The notes under the pieces were generated by a model. The model did no database searches, was not told the DNA's origin, and saw nothing but the letters and a program-made list of their open reading frames with translations. The translations under genes were made by a program, and so were the position numbers. Positions 26,401 through 38,400 of a DNA stretch of 64,000 nt are shown in pieces. This DNA is from Hemicentrotus pulcherrimus (lineage: Eukaryota > Echinodermata > Echinoidea > Camarodonta > Strongylocentrotidae): contig BEXV01000002.1 of the NCBI GenBank assembly GCA_003118195.1, forward strand, positions 748,291 through 812,290, given 5' to 3'. Positions within the stretch are counted from its first letter, which is position 1. The number at the start of each line of letters is the position of its first letter.

Positions 26401-29400
26401 GTATGTGAAAATAAATGAGGAGCAAATAATATTAATGAAGCATTAATAGTTTTAAAAAACACACACTGACAGATTAGGAAGGATAAATATTGTGAATATC
26501 TGACATATACAAACATGTAGAGGCCACAGAGCTAATGTACATTTAAACGTAAAAGGGATTGTGTTTCATGAAATTTGGCTTTTCATCATGGGCCTGAGTA
26601 TCAGTATTCAAAGATCAAACTAGAATTATGTGTATCATCTATTAATATACATGAATAGCCTTTGTCATAGGTGAGAAGTCTTTGTTATTAATTTAACACA
26701 CTGCAAGAGAAAAGATCAGTTGTACACGTACGTACCAGCATATGCAAGTACAATGAAATATGATATGATGTCATAGAAGAGAGAGGGAGAGGGGGAGGGA
26801 GAGAGGGAGAGAGAGAGAGAGAGAGAGAGAGTGAGTACAATGGGAAGGAGAGAGAGAGAAAGAAAGGTAGAGAAAGATGAATGAAGGAAAACAAGTGAGG
26901 GAGAGAATAAAGGGGGGGGGGGAGTAAATCGGAGACGAGAAGTGAAGGAGACCAAGAGACTGACAGAAAGAAAGATAGAAAGACAAATAAAGACAGATGT
27001 AGAGATGGAGACAGCAATATACAGAAATATGTATAAACAGAGCTAAAGAGAAAGGGAAACAGTTGTAAGAGTGAAAGAGAGATACAGAGATGATAATTTG
27101 AGCCTGAATACACAGACAACATGCAGCAGCCAAGGCAAACAAAGACACACCCTGAATGAGACATGTGCAGAGCTAAGGGATTAACATGATAACTCACCTT
27201 CTCAATGAGATCACATATAGAGATATTATCAAAGTAATCAACGTGTGTCCATTCAATGCCTTCCTGGATATACTCCTCCTGCTCCTCTCTCAAAGTCAGC
27301 TCTATGAAGATCTGCTGAAGCTTCTCATTGCAGTAGTTGATGATGAACTGCTCAAAGTAGTTTTTCTGTGTGATGTGAATACCCAAAATAACAATGTGTT
27401 ACCCTTATGAATACAATTTTTAATCAAAAAGCCAACCAGACTCTACACCCACACCAAACCAACAGATTCTTGGCCATTCATGGAAACATTGTTTATTTGG
27501 TCTGTTGTCAGTCTTGTGCCGGTCTCAATGGGGTGACTTAGGTTCGAGAATAGCACTTACAAATAATGTCTCTTAAATCTTAAGAAGTTACAATGGACCT
27601 TTTTATCAATCACTAAAAACAAAAGAACATTTCTTACCAGAACCTCTGAAGACTAACTCTAATTTATTGGTTGTTATGTCATTTAGTATCTCTGAGCATA
27701 TCATTAATCTTCAATATATTGTCTATTTTGTCCCCATTTCTTTTCTTTGCCTGGAAGATCATAGTTATATTACCTAATGAATAAAATACAATACATATCA
27801 AAGCTAACTTCACAAGTGATAAAAGCTAATTTCTTTTCCACAATATACTGTATAAATGGATTAAAACAGTAACTTGGTAGAATTGCCGATTAGGATAGAC
27901 GATGTGTCTGAAAGAAGAAAGTTCCATCTAATTTGAAGCACAGAATAGACATCACCATACCTTGAAGATTTCAAACCCGTAGATGTCCAGTACGCCCATG
28001 ACTTTCTTAGCTGCTCCTTTTCTCACCTGCAGATAATAAGGAAACAAAATATACAGAAATAGGAAGGAAAACAAATGATGTGAATATTCCATCAGGAAAA
28101 GTGTCATTGCATAAACAAGTTTTTGACACCAAGGTAGGACAAAGATAACAGCCTTTCTAGATTGTCTTGGCACAGATGGGGGTGTGATATGCCAAACATA
28201 CAACATGTCTGTTTATGTGGTCTGTTTATAAGCTATATCACCTTCCATGCTTCAAGGATGAATACTCATGGCGCCGGCCATCAGGCGTATCCATACATGA
28301 GCTCAATTTAGTATGTCTGTCATGCAACCAATGATCCTGCTTTAAAAGTGATCCACCATTCATATTATGGTATTAGTGGTGTATACTTTTATTTTTAGCA
28401 ATAGATATGGACTTGCTGCATATCAAATTACGGAATTGAAAGCTTCTGTAGCCATGCCATATTCATGAACATGTCTCTTTTAAGTAGCCTTCAATCTCTA
28501 AAAAGAACATCATTTTGTAGACAGAAACAAGGATATGATCTAAGAGAAATGTAATCTGAATGCAATAACATACATCCTTTCTGCAACCCCCTCATCCTTC
28601 ACAGGCATACCAGTATTTAGTACTCTTTGAGTCCTTGACACAAATAAACTGCCCTGATACTCTCATTAATGGTCCTGACAAATCATGAGAATAGCTGATC
28701 ATAAATAATTATACACAGTGCATCACTGGCATAGAATGACTGGGCCACACTATGGGTCTTTGACACCCACATTCCTACACCCCCCCCCCCCCCCCAAAAA
28801 NCCCATACAAGATTTATTAGAGAACTTTGTGTGTGTACTTGACTTACCCTGATACTTTCATTGATGGTCCTGACAATCCATGAGAATAGCCGGTCATAAA
28901 TGGCTTTACACAAGGCATCCCTGGCATAGAATGCCTGTGATGCACTCAGAGTGGTCGTGACCTTGTCACCTTTGCCCCCATACATGGTACGCTTGGTGAG
29001 GGCCCCCATTACACTGTGACGTTCACACTGGAACAGGTCACATACACTGTCCATTTCTGTCGGGGAGAGATACAAATTTGTCCAATTAAAAATCAAAATT
29101 ATCAATGAATTAAGCTTATTATTTTTTTAAGTCAAGTTATTAAATTAAAAAAATATTAATGTATTATTTGCCAGAGCTAAAGCTGCGATAATAATATTTG
29201 ATGTCCTTCAGAAGCAATTAGAAATATTACATCATAATGTGATATGGGTTATACAAGAAAAGCATATTGTTATTATTTCTAACCTCTCATTCACTACATG
29301 AAGGACACATGTAAACACAGACTCACTGCTTTGCCATGGAGTGTCAAAATAATTATTCTAATTATTTCACAAACAAAGAGCATATGTTACATTCTAAGAA

Positions 29401-32400
29401 ACATGATAGAACAAAGATGATTGTTTTGGGGGTATTATGGTGACATTTTGTGAAAAGGTGTCATAGGCTTCATGAAAGAAAAAAAAAGTAATTTATTCTG
29501 ATTGTTTTGAGAGAAAGATATTGAACAAAGAGGACCTACATCAATTCTTTTCCAGCTTTCTTTACTCTTCAAACTTTTGTTATTTGCCTCCTGTTGCAGT
29601 TAGTCACAAAACCTTGCCCTAGATCGTTTATTGCCACTAGAAAGCCTGCCATTATATTGAATATCAAGTGGGCTAAAGCTGTATCAATATCCAAAGTCCA
29701 CAAAGCATTTAACTCTTAAGGCCCAGTCAGATATGACATGGTATCCCCTGCAAAAAAGGCTGCTTCGTTTTTTTAACGTGTAAATGAAGCAGCAGTTTTG
29801 CAGCGTAATATCTGAACGGGCCTTCATTAAACAACCTACTGGTCATCTATTATTAAGGACACTCAATATTAACTCTCATAACTACCTAAAAATTATTTGT
29901 ACTTTGAACAGATCAAACACCATAGGTAAACAGTAATTTGTTTGCAAGGTCTTTAATACTTTTCATTTCAATCAAGGTGTCTGTCATATGGTTGGCTAGA
30001 GTCTTAAGCTGGCTGGATCCAGGATTTTGTAGGGAGTAGCACAATTTGTACATTTCTAAAAACTTTCTGACAAGCAGAAAAAAGTCAGGTGCCTTTGGGT
30101 CGCAAATGTGAAATGGAGCCATGAACCCAAATATGGTGAACACATTTTTCTCTGGTGAGCTTGAGATATGCCACTTGGGTTAAGAAAAGGGGAGGCAAGG
30201 ACCAGTTGTAACCCCTAAATGGGCTACCATTTAGGATTCATGAATCTATATTTGCTGCACCTTTCATCTTCTCCAAGCTCGAGATGAATCAAGCTTTGAG
30301 AGAAGAGGAAGGAAAAGGAGGAGTAGGAAAAGGAGGAAGAGCGCACCTTCTTGGTTCATGATCTTGACTCCCTCCGTTCCGTTGTGGGTTACATACTTCT
30401 TGAACTTAATGTTGCCCAGTTTGAGGATGCTCGCTAGAAGCTTGTAGACACCTAAGATCTCTTCGTCAGCAAACCCAATGATCTGCATGGCTTTCTGAAA
30501 TGTCAACATAACAGAACACTCCTTAATATCCTCATCACTATATTACCCCAGTCTCTTCCTACTTTGTTTAAATTTAGTTTCTGCCTATTTCCTACTAGTA
30601 TTTAAAATCACATTTACAATGACAAAAAGGCGAGACAAACATTCATACACATACAATGCAGTCTATGAACACATTTTTTCTGGTCATTGGATATACTGCT
30701 TGAACAAACAAAGTATTTCAATTATTCAAAAGAGAATGCAGGGTACATGTATTTTCATAGAAACTACCTTTCATTCAAGCACATTATTTGATAAAGAGGA
30801 TTTGTTGCATTAGCATCTAATATCAGGATAGTAGTACAATACAAATTTGATTCCTAGATGAAAATCAAGTGACAAATCAAACAGTATAACTGTTTTGTGT
30901 CTCCCCTGTTTTATAAGAAGTGTCACAATGCAAGTTATTTTAAATATCTAGTATGCTAGACATAATCATATCAATAAAAAGAAATGTCTGAGGGTGACCC
31001 TTTACTGACATTCATTAAATTAGTTAATTAAATGTAACTTCCTTTAAATACAAATGTTGAGAAGTTTTCTCTCTTTTTCAGGCACTGCATGGAAATTGTT
31101 TAATTGAATGATATTCTGTTAATCCCTAATTTCCTAATTAGTTTTTTAAACCTGATCAGTCCCTTGTTTCTCCACCTTCAGTCTACTCAAAAAAGCAAAC
31201 TGGCACAAGGGAAACTTTACATAATGGGATTAATCATACTTGGCACCATACCAAATAATTGAGGGAGAAACTAGTTGATCTAAAAGAAACATAGTTGAAA
31301 TCATGCATTTCTAATGAAGTCTCATAGCCTAGATCTCTGTAGTATGTTGGTTTGATACATACATTAGGTTCTCACATAACAAAGTCTGTTCTTGATTACA
31401 TCGCTATATTTAATGACTAAAGTGTAATCATTTTTATTGTTTTCACATTCACATGGTTCCAAGCATTTCATGAAAACATATATTTCCAGAAGGCCATATA
31501 AAAGAACTAGGTTTAGTCAATGGCAGTTACAGCTTTCTTGCAGGCAGCCAACAAATTTCAGAATCATTCAAGAAGGTATGCGATACCGGTACATTAATAA
31601 AGCCATCACAGCAATTCCTACAGTGAATTATTTTTCTCAAATTTTTTCTTGACTTGTGTATGACTTAAAAAAAAGGAAACTCATTTTCCATGGATTTTCC
31701 TCATTTCCAGGAGAGCTGCTAATCCTGCATACAGCACAAACAGGTCACGGTGTATTTGAAATGTATCTCACAAATCCCAACACCCGGATAAATCAACCTA
31801 TCCTTATCTCTCTTCCACACCAGGTCATATTCATTTTTTTGGCTAATATAAATGCATCTCCTGTTTTTCACTTAATCAAAAAAAATAAGTGTTTTTTTCC
31901 CCCACCCCACACCAGATAAACAATTTGCTAAATAAGATCTAATATTTTGGTTGCATACCAAATGATATTTCAGTGATAGCACTTGGCAATCGGAAAAAAC
32001 AGCAGTACAACACCATTGGAAATGTGTAATCTCTAAAATTCTAAGAACAGTGACACACGCAAATACACTGTAATCTGCCCTTGCCCCACCTAAATTTTTC
32101 ACCAAAGAGGCCTTGAATACTACTACTATCTTTCATGCCAACAGAAATATGTTACAATATGATAACATTTGACAATATTCTGAGGATAAACAAGCAATAC
32201 AAGACAACCAAAATGTTCATGGGAATTTTGTGAAACGATTCTTTTTATTTACCTGTGTAATAGCAAAGTTATCTCTATCATTGATTTTACTGGTGTCATG
32301 TGACCCACTTTGGCTGAGGTAATGGTAGTCTTCAGGATTACGACTCAATTCCAGTTCATCTACGAGTTAAGAATATAGGAGGAAAGACAAGACTTAGTGA

Positions 32401-35400
32401 TAACCATCATGACCATCACAAGTGATATCTGAATGTCAAAGAAAAAGAGTGAGCACAATCTTCAACAAGTGTATTATGTCTCATCATTAATTTAGCAATT
32501 CTCTGTATGAATTTAAGCTAGCAAACTCAATATGTACTTCTCAGATGTATTATTATTTTGTATTGATTTGAATTCCAAAAACAAGATGGAGAAGTAAGTC
32601 AGTGCAATGGTTCACAATACATAGGCTTCGGCCCTTAGTTACAAAGTACCTCATAAACATGTAAGAAGTATGTCTGCTTGTAGGCAAAATAAACCACTCA
32701 GTCAATCAAAACATAAATTAAAACAATCAAATACATGCATTTCATTATTTATAAAATAAACCCAACTTCACTGTTAATTTGACCAAATTGTGAGGCCAAT
32801 ATAAAATATTAGCTAATTATGCTTGACAATACTGTGGTGAATGAAAGGGCCCTGTCCATAATAGTACAGTATTATGTGTGGCAGAATGCCATCCTTTGCT
32901 GTAATTAGCATCACTTCAAACAAAATATCTCACTCTTCTATTTTCGAGGTGCACGCATTCATGTATGAATATAAGGCCTTCCCTCATCGCCTACATTGAC
33001 CTAGATTATATTCTGAAAAGAATTGATGACCTGTGCAATAATAAATCACATCTCCCTTTACAATCAAGCATGCCTCATTTGATATGCAAGACATGAGAAA
33101 AGGGAAAGGACACAAAAACAAAGTGCCTCCCAATGATACATGCATCATTAAAGCCATTATTTAAATTAAAACACCATAACTTTGTGGTGAACATCAACAT
33201 TTTTGTTTGCTTTTCAAGCATTTTATCACCTTTCTTTCCAATCCCAAGCTCAATAATCACGTCTTTCAATTCATCCTCTTACAGATTAGGCATGAACCAA
33301 ATACAAAGCTATCAATAAACTTCTAAACACTACTCAAGGTGTTAACTACATGATATGCAGAATAAATTGTGAAAGGGCATTAAATGTCAATGTCTTTTGT
33401 AAACAACCACTTCTTATACAAGGCGGCCGTGCAAGTGCTCGAAAAGTAAACAGAGAAAGCTCCTGGCACGGATAAAGATGAACATTCAAAGAGTCCAATA
33501 TTTGTTTTTCTTTTAGAAAACTTACGCATCAAAAGCTCTGGTGCTCCTGATAAAAGCTGGTAGAATATATGAAAGTTCCTCTCTCCTTCAGGCTGGGATA
33601 TCACTCGAGATTTCTCCAATAAATCTGGGGGGAAATACAAGACAGAGATGCCACTAATAACAAAAATTACATTACAAAATTGAAAAGTCTTTCTCATTAA
33701 ATTGCACGGAAGTTTCGTAAGATACATCTACATGAATAAATCATACATTTTGGATATGCTTTAAAACAAAACAATGCAGTACTGTATCTACACCGATCCC
33801 ATTTTTCCTCCAGGAAAGGGTAGATAAATCTATTGGGTCAAATGTACCAATGTTGGATTATAAAAAGCATCCAGATTCCCTCTATCAGATATTACTAAAT
33901 ATTACTAGATATCTTAATTTTATCTCCTCATATGACATATCCAATTAACCATCCATTTAACATTTTCTTTCAATTTGAACATGATTTTAACACAAGTTTG
34001 TTACGTTACTTTAACAAAAATTGACTGATACTGTTTAATGATTTTTTTATATTCCTGATTCACTTACAATTTGTGATAACACCTCCAACCGGATCACCTT
34101 TGAAATCAAACTCTATGTCCATATACTTTCCCTGAAAAGAGGAAAATATAAAAACATAATCTAATGTAGCTCCAATTTTACAAAATTATTACTACAGTCT
34201 ATAAATCTATCACCTCAGACTACATGTTATGATATCAATATGTCATTAAAAAATTCTTTTAGCGGGCACTTTGTGGATTATCCACAAGCTATTTGGATAA
34301 TGGTTTTACATAATTCATTAATGAAGTAGAGCATTTCCTATATCATTAATGGTTTGTCACTTTTTCTAGATGAAAGGGCCATGTACATTATTACATAAAT
34401 GTAGTATGAATAAGGAGTATGATGAGCCTTTTCTACCCCAAATAAATAGGTGTGTTGTTAATCACCAGACAGTGCATATCATTATGATGATAAGTACCTA
34501 CTTAGCAAATTTTTTCCAACCTAAATGGTTTTCCTAAAAGGAGGAACATTAACATGTACCTCATCAGAATATAAAAAGAGCCTTTCCTACACAACTCATA
34601 GTTTTCTGAACTGCAACAACACACAGCACGAAAATCATTAAATTGATAGCAGTTCCATATCATATTTATGAGTGCCATACATTCTAGCTCTTCATTAATT
34701 ATCTAAAGAAGGCTCAATAAATGAATGCAGTGTCACCAAACGATACCAGGTGACTTTATTCAATGTTTATCTTCAGTAATGGCACCTCTGAATAGGATAT
34801 ATTGCTCTAGTATGTGTAAGTTAATTTCTAGGGGTGAAGGGCCATGAAAACTAAAATCATAAAGGAAAATTGTAGATGCATGTATACATGTAACAGTATT
34901 GTTATTATTTTTGTGTTTGTTTGCATTGTAGAAACAATTCCCATCAACATATCTACAACAACCATACTATCATAACCAGGTCTACACAGGTGAATATATA
35001 ACTATCTGTACTAATTACATGTACCATGTCGAAGGAATTGTGTCACATCTCATGATTTCTTACACGTGGGATCTTGTTCCATATTAAAGAAGATAACTAC
35101 ATGATTACTATTTTTCAATCATGCATCTGAAGCTACTAAGTATTGCCTTTTGGTAAACATATTGCCCTTTAAAGTACCGATTACAATATCCTATTACAGG
35201 AAGTATGAACATACAATCTATTCAAATAAATATTTACTATGTGAAGGAGCCCTACCATAAGAACATATTGAACTTTATACCGGATAAGAAACAAGGAAAC
35301 AAACAAACAGTAGTCTGATGGTTAAGAAGACATCTATATTCCATCTGTTCAGAGCCAGAAGGGCGTTAACTCTAAATGTATGATATAGTATATGAGCTAA

Positions 35401-38400
35401 AGACCCTTATAACTCCAAAAAGACAATTTACTACAGGTCTTGCCCATATTTACTCAGCTCTGTGTATGAGATACAGAAATGTTGAGCATATTTCACTTCA
35501 AGTCATACAAATGTTGCACTTTTGCTGTGTCATATATCTGAACGAGGCTTTATGAATACCAGCCTTTTATTCAGAATCAAGTTGGCATTTCAATTCTTTT
35601 TCAGTAAGCAAGGTAATCAAAATGTCAGATCATACATATGAGATCACCTTCCTTGATAATAGGTCAATATCATCCCTACGCAAGCATCAGATATTATAAA
35701 AGAAAAGACTGTAGAGATCAAATGAACATGGTTTAAATGCACTGATACTTACAAATCTTGATGAGTTGTCATTTCTGCTTGTCTTAGCGTTTCCAAAAGC
35801 TGAAAGAAACAAAAATATAATGTGTGTTACAAAAACACTAGAAATAATAAGAAATATCAAGGGTACCACTTACAAAACTACATGGTAGGAACATATTATA
35901 ATTTGTAAAGCCTACTTGTACACAAAATATAGGTAAATCTTAATGCCTATTGATGAATGAAAACAAATCTCTTGTTCTATTTTCATTTTAACAATGCAAA
36001 ATCAGATCATAGCTGTTCATTACCTTACAAAACAGATGTTTAAATTAACATCATTATTGACAAGATTACACTAGAATCATAGTTGTATCATAGATTCACC
36101 ACTTCATTTAGACTTCTAGTTAGGTCTTTGTTTCTTATCCAGTATAAAGTTCAATATGTAATTGTGGTAGGGCTCTCTTACATAGTAAATACTTCCTGTA
36201 ATATGATAATGTAATCAGTACTTCAAAAGATCTTTTCAAATGTTTTAGGTTACCAAAATGAGTTAAGGAAAACGTTGAAGATTTAAAAAAAAATTAATTC
36301 ACCTAGAAAATATCACAAAGAATTAATTTTACACTTAACTAGTCACCAGTGATGACCAATGTTATCTGAGTCTTTAGTCCTTAAGTTTCAATATAAATAA
36401 ATCATTAGGCTATATTTTTTCTCACTGGTTAGATCAATTTCACCAACTTCAAAGTCCCAAGACTATGATTACCCCCACAAGCATATTTGTCAACACAGGA
36501 GGCCACCACAAGACGTACCACCATCATTTCTCAACCACATCACCATGACCTCAAACATCTATGATACCTCCTTTTAGACTATCAAAACTTATCCAATGTC
36601 TGAATAAAAACATGCGTAGTTCATATTTTGCTTGTCTGAATGTCACATCACAAATTGTTGTCGTCCTAAATAGCAATACAATGGTTTTTAATGTATGAGA
36701 AAAATAGTGCAATATGTGAAATTGTAGAGAAACTTTGAGTGAATCAGGGTCTATCAGCTGTATGAATATTGTGTAAAAAGACAAAAAGTGAGTGCATAAC
36801 AGGCTGGGGCATATTTTAAGCACACGCTGATATATACCCACATATCTATTTGGAGACAGAAGAACATTAACTTGGCATAAAATTATATGATTGAATGCCC
36901 TTATGGCTCATAACAGAAAACATGATGTATAGTTCCTTTCAATGACAATGTTATTCGAGTGTGAGCAATTGATGTACAAGGATTCTTTGTTTCTCTAGAC
37001 GAATTTGGTATGAATGTTCTCTAGTGGGAATGCCTCCTTTGCTTCTCATCATCCATCGCTACCATGACCCGGCCTCTGTCATCTTCATGATGAATCATCA
37101 CACACCCTCCATACATCCACCATCATCACCAGCATGGTGTCTCCATGATGCCATGCTCCATCACTGCATCACACATCATAATTGAAATGTATTATTGATC
37201 AATTCATAGCCTGTAGCTCAGTACGGAGAGGTTATGATTACAATTCTTATTTGCTCAACATATTATTCAATTCCATGCGAGGTGATCTGGCAGAAACAGG
37301 GGAAACCTTGGACTTGTTGATAAGATATCTGCTCAATCTGTAGCCTCACTCGAGGCATGAATTTTTATTTGAAGGCGAATGCAATTTCAATATGTTTCAT
37401 CATGATATTGAAGTGTTGCATGTACATGTACATTCAGAAAAGAGAGACATAGGACGATACAGAGAGGAGACAAAGAGAGAGAGAGAGAGAGAGATGAAAC
37501 AGAAAGGACAAGAAAGGGAGAGAGTGACAAAGAGAAAGAGAAGAGAAAGAGAAGAGAGGGTGTACAGGAATCGAGAATCTGTCGATGAAGGAAACTGTTG
37601 TCATGGTAATGACAGAAATGCTGAGGAAAAATTATAATTCAGTCTTTGGTGAAGAAATGCTCAAAATTACCCGAGTGGCAGATTAAACATACAAAAAAAG
37701 GCATCATCAAACCTTCGCAGAGGCAAGTAATGGTAATGGGTAAAATGCATGCTCGAAAAGGAAGGTTGAGCTCTATTAGAGAAAAAAATTAGTAGTTAAC
37801 AATCTTTTGTCTTTAAAGAAAAAAACTTCTCATTTTCTCAGATGCCACTTGGTGTCAATGTCCAAAAGATTTCAACCCAAAGTTGATAAATTTCCCCCAA
37901 AATACACTTGAGATACTTTTCATTACCGAAATTAAACTGGATCTTTAGAGAGATGTGAAGTAGTCACTATGAATCATCAGAGGTTTGTAATGTTGAGGTG
38001 GTTTGTATATCTCTGGAAGGTATTCCAGCCCAGGGAACATTGAAGCATCTTGACGGGATATGAGAGTCGTGTCTGTTTGGATTGGGCTGACTCACTTTCG
38101 TTGTCTGTGCTAATCCTGGGATGTACGCTCGATTTACTGTCTTGGTAAATTGAGAATAAGTTGTTCTTCGCTTGCATACCATGCACACACATATACCAAA
38201 GTGACAAATCAACAAAAATATAACCAAGCACATTTCAATTAGGCCCAGGAGAAGCCTGGTGTATAATGAGGGCAGTATTCAAGTATTCAACCTCATATTG
38301 TCAGCTAAGAGCGAAAAACGGGGTTTACTCATATAATTTTTAATGCACTTCTGGGTTTACACTACTTTACATGAATTTCAGCAGACAATATAAAAGTGAA

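Larger units (their letters stand above)
23660..27197 (-). other. Myosin intron 12 (3.5 kb)
   Basis: It contains two copies of a dispersed repeat (23735-23970 and 24563-24795), a probable LINE 3' tail between them, AT-rich DNA to 26.7 kb, and a long purine tract at 26775-27080 beside exon 12. Confidence 0.7.

Noticed and set aside
26688..27386. 232-codon minus-strand frame
   Set aside because: Its N-terminal part is myosin exon 12; the rest is read-through past the GTGAGT donor into the GA/CT tract, giving Ser/Leu low complexity.
29913..30143. Minus-strand open stretch of 76 codons (includes [20 protein letters not shown]) between myosin exons 9 and 10
   Set aside because: It looks somewhat protein-like, but I recognise no family, it has no matching splice sites, and the flanking myosin exons join in phase without it. 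It could be a transposon protein remnant.
35343..35424. Calling the hairpin loci miRNA genes
   Set aside because: Shape and length fit, but multiple diverged dispersed copies with AT-rich flanks fit a foldback repeat at least as well; no expression evidence is available.
37029..37170. Possible regulatory cluster of CATCAT/ATGATG motifs
   Set aside because: Simple CAT-rich sequence; I cannot separate it from low complexity.
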